This document shows, piece by piece, positions 51,212 through 59,110 of a stretch of 64,000 bases of DNA. The notes under the pieces are model-generated. The model was not told where the DNA came from and did not search any database. It saw nothing but the letters and a program-made list of their open reading frames with translations. How positions within the stretch are numbered: the stretch's first letter is position 1; each line of letters opens with the position of its first letter. A program made the translations under genes and the position numbers. This DNA is from SpSt-501 sp037481615 (GTDB lineage: Bacteria; Desulfobacterota; Desulfobacteria; Desulfobacterales; SpSt-501), in the NCBI GenBank assembly GCA_037481615.1, contig JBBFLI010000013.1. One strand, 5' to 3'.

Positions 51212-53200
51212 ATGAACGTCCCCCCATCCCCCCGCCCCGCCGCCGACGCGGAGGCGGTCGACTCCCTGAACGAAGCGCAGCGGGCGGCCGTCGAGCACGG
51301 CGAAGGGCCGCTTCTGGTCATCGCCGGGGCGGGCAGCGGCAAGACCCGCACGCTCACCCACCGCGTCGCGCGCCTGGTGGCCGAGGGGATCCCGCCGGCG
51401 GCGATCCTGCTGCTCACCTTCACGCGCAAGGCGGCGCAGGAGATGATCCAGCGCGCCATCCGCCTCCTCGACCGCCGCTGCGAGCGGGTCTCGGGGGGAA
51501 CCTTCCACTCCTTCGCCCATCTCATGCTGCGGCAGCACGGCGGGGCGATCGGCCTGCCCCGCGATTTCGCGATCCTCGACCGCAGCGACGCCGAGGACCT
51601 GATCGGCCTCATCCGCAAGGAGGCGGAAAAACGCCCGGCGCGCGGCCGGCTGCTTCCCCGCAAGCAGACCCTCGCCGACCTCTTCAGCCGCGCCGTGAAC
51701 AAGGGACGCCCGCTCGAGGAGGTCGTGCTCGAGGAGCACGCACATTTCGCCGACCAGATGGACGCCCTGAAGACCATCTCCGCGGAGTACGAGCGGCGCA
51801 AGCGCGAGCACCACTTCGTCGACTACGACGACCTCCTCGTCCTCTTCCGGCGCCTGCTCGCCGAGGCCCCCGAGGTGCGCCGCCGCATCTCCGGCGCCTA
51901 CCGGCACATCCTCGTCGACGAGTACCAGGACACCAACCGCATCCAGGCGGACATCCTCGATCTCCTGGCCGAAGCGCACCGCAACCTCATGGTGGTGGGC
52001 GACGACTCCCAGAGCGTCTACGCCTTCCGGGGAGCGGACTTCCGCAACATCCTCGAGTTCCCCCGGCGCTTCCCGGGCACCCGGATCATCCGTCTGGAAG
52101 AAAACTACCGCTCGACCCAGCCGATCCTCGATCTCACCAACCTGGTCATCGCCCGCGCGCGGGAAAAGCACGCCAAGCGGCTCTTCACCCGCAGGGCCGG
52201 CGGGGCCCCGCCGCTGCTCGTCGAGGCCGAGGACGAAAACGCCCAGTCGCGCTGGGTCGTCGAGCGCATCCGGGAGCTGCTGGCGGGGGGCATCGCCCCG
52301 GGCGAGATCGCCGTCCTCTTCCGTGCGGGTTACCATTCCTTCGACCTCGAGATCGAGCTCGCCCGGGCGCAGATCCCCTTCGTCAAGGTGGGGGGGTTCA
52401 AGTTCAGCGAGTCCGCGCACATCAAGGACACGCTCGCCCACCTGCGCGTTTTCGCCAACCCCTACGACCGGCTGAGCTGGCACCGCATCCTGACCCTGCT
52501 CGACCGCATCGGGCCGAAGCACGCCGAGAGCATCTACCGCAGCATCGTGAACGCCCGCAGCGGCATCGCCGGGCTGCTGGCGATGCCGCTGCGCAACGCC
52601 GAGCTCGAAAAGCTCAAGGCGCTCTTCCGCACGCTCGACCCCCAGACGATGCCGGTCGCGGACCTCGGCCAGGAGGTGGTCCGTTACTATCTGCCGATCC
52701 TGCGCCGCAGCTTCGACGACCACCCGCGGCGCGCGAAGGACCTCGAGCAATTGCTGGGGATCATGGAACGCTACCGCCGCCTGGAGAGCTTTCTCGCCGA
52801 CATGGCCCTCGAGCCGCCCACCCTCAGCGCGGAGGAACGGCTCGTGACCGAGATCGAGGCGAAGGACCGTCTGATCCTCTCGACGATCCACTCCGCCAAA
52901 GGGCTCGAGTGGCACAGCGTCTTCGTGATCTGGGCGCTCGACGGGAGGTTCCCCTCGCTCCATGCCCTGGCCGACGAGGAGGAGATGGAGGAGGAGCTGC
53001 GGCTGATGTATGTCGCCATGACCCGGGCACGCGAGGGGCTCTATCTCTGCTACCCGCGCGAGGTTTTCGACCGCACCCTGGGCGTGGTGCTGAACCGCCC
53101 CTCGCGCTTCATCGACCGCGTTCCGCGGCGGCTGCTGCCGAAATGCCGCGTGGACGGGCTGGGAAGGATCCGCCCGGTGCGGGAAGGGGAGTCGGGTTGA
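51212..53200 (+). CDS. UvrD/PcrA-like superfamily I DNA helicase
   Basis: A 662-aa 3'-5' helicase with all SF1A motifs in order: Walker A AGAGSGKTRTLTHR (about residue 40), LLTFTRKAAQEM, motif II LVDEYQDTN, GDDSQSVYAFRGAD, motif IV RLEENYRST, LSTIHSAKGLEW and motif VI RLMYVAMTRARE. It unwinds DNA in repair or clears replication forks. It is shorter than E. coli UvrD (720 aa) and lacks its long C-terminal tail, which is replaced by a short RVPRRLLPKCRVDG end. Single gene with its own promoter, convergent with the zinc-ribbon gene. Confidence 0.92.
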   Translation: MNVPPSPRPAADAEAVDSLNEAQRAAVEHGEGPLLVIAGAGSGKTRTLTHRVARLVAEGIPPAAILLLTFTRKAAQEMIQRAIRLLDRRCERVSGGTFHSFAHLMLRQHGGAIGLPRDFAILDRSDAEDLIGLIRKEAEKRPARGRLLPRKQTLADLFSRAVNKGRPLEEVVLEEHAHFADQMDALKTISAEYERRKREHHFVDYDDLLVLFRRLLAEAPEVRRRISGAYRHILVDEYQDTNRIQADILDLLAEAHRNLMVVGDDSQSVYAFRGADFRNILEFPRRFPGTRIIRLEENYRSTQPILDLTNLVIARAREKHAKRLFTRRAGGAPPLLVEAEDENAQSRWVVERIRELLAGGIAPGEIAVLFRAGYHSFDLEIELARAQIPFVKVGGFKFSESAHIKDTLAHLRVFANPYDRLSWHRILTLLDRIGPKHAESIYRSIVNARSGIAGLLAMPLRNAELEKLKALFRTLDPQTMPVADLGQEVVRYYLPILRRSFDDHPRRAKDLEQLLGIMERYRRLESFLADMALEPPTLSAEERLVTEIEAKDRLILSTIHSAKGLEWHSVFVIWALDGRFPSLHALADEEEMEEELRLMYVAMTRAREGLYLCYPREVFDRTLGVVLNRPSRFIDRVPRRLLPKCRVDGLGRIRPVREGESG

Positions 53201-53242
53201 TCCCCGGGGGCCGGTGCGGGGTTTCGCGGGGGGGAGCGCCTC

Positions 53243-53494
53243 TCAGTCGCCGAAGAAGCCCCACCAGACGAAGGCCGCAAAGGCCGCGACGGCCGCGGCC
53301 GCGGCGAGGTAAGCCCTCCAGTTGAAAGGCTTGCGGGCCAGCCCCGTCGCCGTGACCGGGCCGACGGGCCGGCCGCAGGCGGGGCAGACTTCCGCCGCAA
53401 GCGGCAGATAGGCGAAACACTCCGGGCACTTCTTGGTCAGGTGGACCGGCGGCTCGCCCCGGCGCGGGGGCCGGGACCCGGAGGGCTTGGGCAT
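53243..53494 (-). CDS. Small zinc-ribbon protein with C-terminal membrane helix
   Basis: An 83-aa protein with two CxxC pairs, KKCPECFAYLPL and EVCPACGRPVG (about residues 22-43), a linker, then a hydrophobic helix (about 58-80, AYLAAAAAVAAFAAFVWWGF) ending at the C-terminus. It lies nine bases after ppiD and is the last gene of that operon. Zinc-ribbon plus tail anchor suggests a small inner-membrane protein; function unknown. Confidence 0.72.
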   Translation of the reverse strand: MPKPSGSRPPRRGEPPVHLTKKCPECFAYLPLAAEVCPACGRPVGPVTATGLARKPFNWRAYLAAAAAVAAFAAFVWWGFFGD

Positions 53495-53503
53495 CGGGCC
53501 TCC

Positions 53504-55396
53504 TCAGGCGAGATCTTTGCGCCGCTCGATCTGGCCGCTGCGGCGCAGGTCGTTCATCCAGGCTTCCCAGAGCTGCACCCGCTTTTGTTGCAGGAGCTGC
53601 TCCCGGATCCGCTCGCGCTCCCGCTCGAGGCCGGCCGCCTCGGGTTCCCGGCGCCCGGCGAAGCGGATGACGCAGAAGCCCTTCTCCGTCGAGAGCGGCT
53701 CCTCGGGCAAGGGCTTGCGCTCGGAGAGCTCGAAGGCGACCCGGTTCACGTCCGGTTCGCGGCCCAGCCCCTCGATCGCATCCCCCCGCTGGAAAAATCC
53801 CGACGTGCGGAAGGAAACCCCGTATTTCTTGGCCGCGGCCTCGGGCGACGCGCCGCCCCGCAGATCGGCGAGCAGCGCGCGCGCCTGCTCGAGCGCCCGC
53901 TCGGCCTGCTTGCGGCGGGCCACGTCCGCGCGCACCCGCTCCTCGACTTCGGCAAGCTCGGGGATGCGGGAGGGCCTTCCCTCTTCGTGCTGCAGCAGGA
54001 AATAGCCGTCCGGCAGATCCAGGATGTCGCTCACCTCGCCCGGGGCGAGCGCGAAGGCCGCCTCGACGAAGCGGGCCGGCTGCGCCAGCCCCGCAGGCGG
54101 CTGCTCGCGGGAAAAGAACCCGGTCGACTGGACCTCGAGGCGCTGTCCGGCCGCCGCCTGGGCGAGATCGCCCGAGGCGAGGGCGGCGTCGTAGAGCGCC
54201 TCGGCCTGCTCCGAGGCCGCGTTTCTCGCCCGCTCGCGGGCGAGCCGCTCGGCGATCTCCCCCTTCACCTCGGCGAAGGGGCGCGTGCGCTCCTCGTTCA
54301 CGCGCTCGACCCGGATCAGGTGCCACCCGAACGGTGTGCGCACCGGTTCGCTCAGCGCCCCCGGGGCGAGCGCGAAGGCCGCCTCGGCGAAGGCCGGCAC
54401 GACGTCCCCGCGGCGGAAAGCGGGCAGCCGCCCGCCCTGCTCCCGGCTGCCCGGGTCCTCGGAGACCTCCCGGGCGAGGGCGGCGAAATCGGCCCCCTCG
54501 AGGATCCGCCGGCGCAGCTCGGCGATGCGCGCGCGGGCGGTCTCGACGGCCTCGGGGGGAGCGTCCGCCTCCAGGCGCAGCAGGATGTGGCTCGCCTCGA
54601 CGGTGCGCGGGACGGCGAAGCGCTCCCGGTGTTCTTCGTAGTAGGCCTCGAGCTCGCGCTCCTCGGGGATGAGCTTCCCGCGAAGGGCCTCCGGGTCGAT
54701 GCGCACGAAGCGGACCCGCACCTCGGCCGGTCGGCGATAGGCCTCGCGGTTCTCCTCGAAGTGCCGCGCGATCTCCTCGGCCGTCGCCTGCACCTCGCGG
54801 AAGCGCTCGCTTTCGATCACCGCCCAGTCGACCTGGACGGCCTGACGGTTCCAGGCGTACCATTCCTCGACCTCGCGGCCGGAGACCTTGGCCCCGCCCG
54901 TCACGATGCGGGCGAGCTTCTGCACCATCAAAGACTCGCGCTGCATCGACTCGAAGACCTCGGGCGTCATGCGGTTGAGCGAGAGCACCTGCCGGTAGCG
55001 CGCGGCGTCGAAGCGGCCGTTCGCCTGGAAGGCGGGGATGCGGTGCACCGAGCGTGACAGTTCCTCGTCGCTCACCTCGAGGCGGAAGCGCTCGGCCGCC
55101 TGCCGCAACAGCACCTGATCGATCAGCTCGTCGAGCGCGCGGTTGGGCAGATCCATCGCCCGCAGGAGCTCGTCGCTCAGGGCGGCGCCGAAGCTCTGCC
55201 GCACCTGATCGAGCATCCGGTTGTACTGGCGGCGGTAGGCCTCGATCGAGATCGCCTCGCCGTTCACCGTGGCGACGATCCCCTCCGCGTGATGGGTCCA
55301 GCTGCCGACCCCCCAGAAGATGAAAACGACCACGATGGCAAAGAGCAGGGCTTTGATCATCCAGGTGCCGGCGTGCCGGCGCATGAAATCGAGCAT
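53504..55396 (-). CDS. ppiD: SurA N-terminal/peptidyl-prolyl isomerase protein, PpiD-like
   Basis: A 630-aa periplasmic chaperone anchored by one N-terminal helix (about residues 12-33, WMIKALLFAIVVVFIFWGVG). A SurA/trigger-like N-terminal chaperone domain follows (GEAISIEAYRRQYNRMLDQV). The parvulin PPIase domain lies near 270-360 (ASHILLRLEADAPP, DFAALAREVSEDPGS, FGWHLIRVERV), with a C-terminal helical domain after it. PpiD helps proteins leaving the Sec translocon. The ATG at 55396 (MLDFMRRHAGTW) matches the family start MLxxxR; a GTG/ATG seven codons earlier is less likely. It lies between two small zinc-binding proteins on the same strand. Confidence 0.88.
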   Translation of the reverse strand: MLDFMRRHAGTWMIKALLFAIVVVFIFWGVGSWTHHAEGIVATVNGEAISIEAYRRQYNRMLDQVRQSFGAALSDELLRAMDLPNRALDELIDQVLLRQAAERFRLEVSDEELSRSVHRIPAFQANGRFDAARYRQVLSLNRMTPEVFESMQRESLMVQKLARIVTGGAKVSGREVEEWYAWNRQAVQVDWAVIESERFREVQATAEEIARHFEENREAYRRPAEVRVRFVRIDPEALRGKLIPEERELEAYYEEHRERFAVPRTVEASHILLRLEADAPPEAVETARARIAELRRRILEGADFAALAREVSEDPGSREQGGRLPAFRRGDVVPAFAEAAFALAPGALSEPVRTPFGWHLIRVERVNEERTRPFAEVKGEIAERLARERARNAASEQAEALYDAALASGDLAQAAAGQRLEVQSTGFFSREQPPAGLAQPARFVEAAFALAPGEVSDILDLPDGYFLLQHEEGRPSRIPELAEVEERVRADVARRKQAERALEQARALLADLRGGASPEAAAKKYGVSFRTSGFFQRGDAIEGLGREPDVNRVAFELSERKPLPEEPLSTEKGFCVIRFAGRREPEAAGLERERERIREQLLQQKRVQLWEAWMNDLRRSGQIERRKDLA

Positions 55397-55472
55397 TCCT
55401 CCGGTCTCCGATCGCAATGGGGAAGGGGGCGTCCAGGCGGCGAGACCCGCAGGCGGGTTTCTCCCCGGGGGG

Positions 55473-55700
55473 TCAGACGATCAGTCGCAGGGGGGCTTCG
55501 CTGCGACTCAGCTTGGTCCCCACGGAAGCCGAGCAGAACGCGCAGAGGTATTCGTACTTGTCCCCCTCGGGCAGCACGAGGAGCAGCCGCTTGCGGACGG
55601 GCACCGCCCGCCGGCAGCGGGGGCAGAAGAGTTCGGTCGCATCGAAATCGCGGTACGCCCCCGGGGCCGCCCCGGGGGAGCGCCGTGCTGCACGGTTCAT
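55473..55700 (-). CDS. Small zinc-binding cytoplasmic protein
   Basis: A 75-aa protein with two CxxC pairs about 28 residues apart: ELFCPRCRRAVPVRKRLLL and YLCAFCSASVG. The pattern suggests a single treble-clef or zinc-ribbon fold. It ends in a short hydrophobic strand LRLIV. There is no signal or membrane helix. A good promoter (55777-55805) stands upstream and ppiD follows after 76 bases. Family and function unknown to me. Confidence 0.68.
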   Translation of the reverse strand: MNRAARRSPGAAPGAYRDFDATELFCPRCRRAVPVRKRLLLVLPEGDKYEYLCAFCSASVGTKLSRSEAPLRLIV

Positions 55701-55776
55701 CGATCCACCCGAAAGACGAAAGCGTTCCCCGTGATGGGGAAGGCGGCGAAACGGCCGCCTTCCGGATTTCGTAAGC

Positions 55777-55805
55777 ATCTTAAAAGCCCGGGCCGTCTTT
55801 GTCAA
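55777..55805 (-). promoter_or_regulatory. Promoter of the zinc-binding protein/ppiD operon
   Basis: On the minus strand TTGACA (55805-55800), a 17-base spacer and TAAGAT (55782-55777) stand about 75 bases before the start at 55700. This is a near-consensus sigma-70 promoter. Confidence 0.75.
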
Positions 55806-55826
55806 TCCGCGGGGCTGCATTGGGAG

Positions 55827-55856
55827 TTGACAGAGGAGGGTTCTTTCCGCTAAACG
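55827..55856 (+). promoter_or_regulatory. Promoter of tRNA-Ala
   Basis: TTGACA (55827-55832), an 18-base spacer and TAAACG (55851-55856) end 18 bases before the tRNA. The -35 is perfect, the -10 weak and embedded in an inverted repeat. Confidence 0.55.
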
Positions 55857-55863
55857 GAAAGAA
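55841..55863 (+). repeat. Perfect inverted repeat overlapping the tRNA-Ala promoter
   Basis: TTCTTTCCG and CGGAAAGAA, nine bases each, flank CTAAA. The palindrome spans the predicted -10 region, so it could be an operator or a transcript hairpin. Confidence 0.6.
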
Positions 55864-55874
55864 TCATCGCGCGT

Positions 55875-55950
<76 letters not shown>

Positions 55951-56047
55951 TTTCCCTCCGCCCTCCGCCCTGCTTTCACGCCCGGCGGGTCGTCTCCGCG
56001 GTCCGTCCGCGCTGCCCCCGACGGCGGCCGCTCGCGACCCGAACCCC

Positions 56048-56077
56048 TTGACATGCCCCATGCCCGTCTCATAGGCT
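56048..56077 (+). promoter_or_regulatory. Promoter of the dctPQM operon
   Basis: TTGACA (56048-56053), an 18-base spacer and TAGGCT (56072-56077) precede dctP by 71 bases. The -35 and following bases are identical over 13 positions to the promoter before lptC. Confidence 0.62.
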
Positions 56078-56148
56078 TGCCCACCGCGACGCCATGCCGC
56101 GTCGCCTGCCCCAACCCCTCAACCGACTTCGGCAAGGAGGATTCCCGT

Positions 56149-57132
56149 ATGAAGAAGTGGTTCGTGTTCGGTTTCACGCTCTGCCTCGCGCTGTCCCTCG
56201 CCGCCCCGGCCGCGGCGCAATACAAGGCGACGATGAAGCTCGCCTCGACCCAGAGCATGGAGCACCCCTACATGATCGGCGCCAAGAAATTCGCCGATCT
56301 GATCAAGGAGCGCACGAACGGCCGTATCGAAATCAAGCTCTATCCCAGCAACCAGCTCGGCAAGGGCGAGCGCGAAATGACCGAGGGGATCCAGCAGGCC
56401 GCGATCGATCTGCTGGTCACCTCGACCGGCCCGCTCGGCGGCTTCAGCCCCTCGATCAATATCCTCGACTTCCCCTTCCTCTTCCGCGACAACGCCCATG
56501 TCGACCTCGTGCTCGACGGCCCGATCGGCCGCAAACTCCTCGACGACTTCGAGAAGGCGAACATCAAGGCGCTCGCGTTCTGGGAAAACGGTTTCCGCCA
56601 CCTGACGAACAACAAGGTCTCGGTGAAGAAGGTCGATGACGCCAAGGGCCTGAAGATCCGCACCATGGAGAACAAGGTCCACCTCGCGGCCTGGAAGGCG
56701 GCCGGCCTGAACCCCACCCCCATGGCTTGGGGCGAGGTCTACACCGCGCTGCAGCAGCGGGTCATCGACGGCCAGGAGAACCCGGTCGCCGTCTACTACG
56801 CCTCCAAATTCTGGGACGTCCAGAAGCATTTCTCGCTCACCGCGCACGTCTACTCCCCCTCCCCCTTCCTGATGAGCAAGAAGACCTTCGACGCCATGCC
56901 CAAGGAGGACCAGGAGCTCTTCGTCAAGACGGCCTACGAGGTGGCCAAGTTCCAGCGCAAGGTCAACCGCGAGGCCGAAGACGACAAGCTCAAGGAGATC
57001 GCCAGCAAGGGCGTCACCGTGGTCCGCGACGTGGACCGGGAGAGCTTCAAGAAGGCCATGGCCCCGATCTACGACATGTTCAGCGACCAGTTCGCCAAGT
57101 CGGACATCGAAGCGATCATGAACGCCAAATAA
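56149..57132 (+). CDS. dctP: TRAP transporter substrate-binding protein DctP
   Basis: A 327-aa periplasmic binding protein. The signal peptide is KKWFVFGFTLCLALSLAAPA, cleaved near AAA-QY. The mature part shows the DctP pattern: MEHPYMIGAKKFADLIKERT, GQLG-type KLYPSNQLGKGEREM, AFWENGFRHLTNNK, GLKIRTMENKV (the conserved Arg that binds the carboxylate), and VIDGQENPVAVYY. It captures a C4-dicarboxylate or other carboxylate for the DctQM permease; the ligand cannot be told. AAGGAGG stands before the ATG. Upstream in-frame extension runs through the tRNA and is rejected. Confidence 0.94.
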   Translation: MKKWFVFGFTLCLALSLAAPAAAQYKATMKLASTQSMEHPYMIGAKKFADLIKERTNGRIEIKLYPSNQLGKGEREMTEGIQQAAIDLLVTSTGPLGGFSPSINILDFPFLFRDNAHVDLVLDGPIGRKLLDDFEKANIKALAFWENGFRHLTNNKVSVKKVDDAKGLKIRTMENKVHLAAWKAAGLNPTPMAWGEVYTALQQRVIDGQENPVAVYYASKFWDVQKHFSLTAHVYSPSPFLMSKKTFDAMPKEDQELFVKTAYEVAKFQRKVNREAEDDKLKEIASKGVTVVRDVDRESFKKAMAPIYDMFSDQFAKSDIEAIMNAK

Positions 57133-57151
57133 GCCGCTACGCGGCCCTGCT

Positions 57152-57190
57152 GCGGGCGTCCCGCGCCGCCTTCCGGCGGGGGGCGCCCGC
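57152..57190 (+). other. Hairpin between dctP and dctQ
   Basis: GCGGGCG (57152-57158) pairs with CGCCCGC (57184-57190), with further pairing inside and an inner stem CCGCC-TTCC-GGCGG. Such a structure can stabilise the upstream dctP message so that the binding protein is made in excess. Confidence 0.5.
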
Positions 57191-57221
57191 TTGCCGTTTC
57201 CGGGAGGAGGAAGAGGCTTCC

Positions 57222-57713
57222 ATGCGGTTTCTGCAGGCGTTGAACCGGGTTCTGGTCTCCTTCGGCAGCTGGGGGACGATTCTCTTCATGGCCGTGATCG
57301 GGATCGTCATCCCCTACGAGGTCATCGGCCGCTACGTCTTCCAGAAGATGACCATCTGGTCCGGGGAGGTCTCCACGTACTCGCTCGCCTGGGCCTCGAT
57401 GCTGGGCGGGGCGGTCGGGCTGAAGAAGGGCTACCAGGTGCGCATGGACTCGATCGTCGAGGCCGTGCCCGCGGGCGTCGCCCGGGTTTTCAAGTTTCTC
57501 GCCTACCTGGCGTCGCTCTTCTTCTTCGCGATGATGTTCGGCTTCGGCCTCTTCCAGACGATCTACAACTGGAAGCAGACCTCGCCCGCCATCGGCCTCG
57601 TGATGAGCATCCCCTACGCCTCGCTCCCCACCGGGTTTTTCATCATGTTCATGCTCACCCTCGAGGAGTTCCTCGCCTTCCTCGGCGTGGGCGCGAAAGG
57701 ACCCGCGGCATGA
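57222..57713 (+). CDS. dctQ: TRAP transporter small membrane subunit DctQ
   Basis: A 163-aa protein with four membrane helices, typical of DctQ: about residues 15-37 (WGTILFMAVIGIVIPYEVIG), 48-68 (VSTYSLAWASMLGGAVGL), 90-112 (FLAYLASLFFFAMMFGFGLF) and 130-150 (LPTGFFIMFMLTLEEFL). RYVFQKMTIWSGEVS and KKGYQVRMD are family marks. GGAGGAGG lies upstream. It overlaps dctM by four bases (ATGA). Confidence 0.92.
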   Translation: MRFLQALNRVLVSFGSWGTILFMAVIGIVIPYEVIGRYVFQKMTIWSGEVSTYSLAWASMLGGAVGLKKGYQVRMDSIVEAVPAGVARVFKFLAYLASLFFFAMMFGFGLFQTIYNWKQTSPAIGLVMSIPYASLPTGFFIMFMLTLEEFLAFLGVGAKGPAA

Positions 57714-58990
57714 TCGCCGTCTTCGCCTCCAGTTTCCTCGGTCTGCTCTGCATCTCGGCTCCGATCACGGTCGCCCTGGGCGGCTCGGCCCTCGCCTACG
57801 CCCTGATCAGCGGCGATGTCCCGATCACGACCCTGATCCAGACCACCTTCGGCGGGCTCGCCACGTTCCCGCTGCTCGCCATCCCCCTCTTCATGCTCGC
57901 CGGCAACCTCATGAACGAGGGCGGGATCACCCCCGACCTCGTGCGCTTCGCGCGGCTGCTCCTCGGCCACATCCGCGGCGGCCTGGGGCTGGCGACGATC
58001 CTCGCCTGCGCGATCTTCGCGGCGATCTCCGGCGCGGCCGTGGCGACCGCGGTCGCGATCGGCGTCGTCATGATCCCGGCCATGAAGGAGGCGGGCTACG
58101 ACGAGGAGGTCGGCGCGGCGATGACCTCGGTCGCCTCCTGCATGGGGCCGATCATCCCGCCGAGCATCCCCTTCATCATCTACGGGGTCGCGGCGAACAT
58201 CTCGGTCGGGGCGCTCTTTCTGGGCGGGGTCTTCCCGGGGCTGCTCCTCGGCCTCTCGCTCATGCTCTACATGTACTTCGTCGCCCGCAAGCGGAACTAC
58301 CCGCTCGACCCCCCGACCCCCTTGCGCGAACTCGTCGTCGCCGCCTGGAAGGCGCTGCCCGCGCTCTTCATGCCGATCCTGATCATGGGCGGGATCCTGA
58401 GCGGGATCTTCACCCCGACCGAGGCGGCGGGGGTGACCGTGATCTACGCCGTGCTCGTCGGGGCCTTCGTCTACCGCAAACTGCGAATCCGGCGGCTCCC
58501 GGCGGTTCTCCTGCAGGCCGGGCTCGAATCCGGGATGGTCATGCTCCTGATCGCCCTCTCCGAGCCCTTCTCCTGGATCGTCGCCGCCGACCAGATCCCG
58601 CAGATGCTGATCGACTGGATCTCCCAGCTCACGACCTCGCCCTATGCGATCCTGCTTCTGATCAACGTCTTCCTGCTGCTCCTCGGCATCCCGATCGAGA
58701 CCGCCCCCGGCATCGTCATCGTGACCCCCGTGCTCGCGCCGATCGCGGCCTCCATGGGGATCGACCCGGTGCACATCGGGATCGTGATCTGCCTGAATCT
58801 CGTCCTCGGCCTCGTCACCCCGCCGGTGGGGGCGGTGCTCTTCGCCGTCTGCGGGGTGGCGAACATCTCGCTCGACAAGCTCGGCAAGGCCGTCTGGAAG
58901 CCCTTTTTCGTCGCCCTCATGGTGCTCGCGATCGTGACCTACGTGCCCTGGCTGAGCACCTGGCTGCCCAAGACCTTCCTCGGCTACTGA
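57710..58990 (+). CDS. dctM: TRAP transporter large permease DctM
   Basis: A 426-aa permease with about twelve helices and the family motifs IPLFMLAGNLMNEGGI, GLATILACAIFAAISGAA, SCMGPIIPPSIPFIIYG and GIFTPTEAAGVTVIYA. Near the end, LGLVTPPVGAVLFAVCGVAN is the second re-entrant loop. It uses a sodium gradient in characterised members. The last gene of dctPQM is followed by a strong hairpin. Confidence 0.96.
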   Translation: MIAVFASSFLGLLCISAPITVALGGSALAYALISGDVPITTLIQTTFGGLATFPLLAIPLFMLAGNLMNEGGITPDLVRFARLLLGHIRGGLGLATILACAIFAAISGAAVATAVAIGVVMIPAMKEAGYDEEVGAAMTSVASCMGPIIPPSIPFIIYGVAANISVGALFLGGVFPGLLLGLSLMLYMYFVARKRNYPLDPPTPLRELVVAAWKALPALFMPILIMGGILSGIFTPTEAAGVTVIYAVLVGAFVYRKLRIRRLPAVLLQAGLESGMVMLLIALSEPFSWIVAADQIPQMLIDWISQLTTSPYAILLLINVFLLLLGIPIETAPGIVIVTPVLAPIAASMGIDPVHIGIVICLNLVLGLVTPPVGAVLFAVCGVANISLDKLGKAVWKPFFVALMVLAIVTYVPWLSTWLPKTFLGY

Positions 58991-58996
58991 ACCGGG

Positions 58997-59028
58997 GCCG
59001 CGGCCGGGAGGGAAATCCCGGCCGCGGC
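58997..59028 (+). terminator. Strong hairpin after dctM
   Basis: A perfect 13-bp stem (58997-59009 with 59016-59028) and loop GGGAAA begin seven bases after the dctM stop. An A-run rather than a T-run follows, so it is not a classical intrinsic terminator; it may act as a 3'-end stabiliser or work with Rho. Confidence 0.5.
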
Positions 59029-59110
59029 TCCCGCAAAAAACCTTCCGCGGCCGGGCGCCCCGCGGGGCCTTCCCGAGGGGGTCGGTCGCGCCTTTCCGGA
59101 GGTGAATCCC

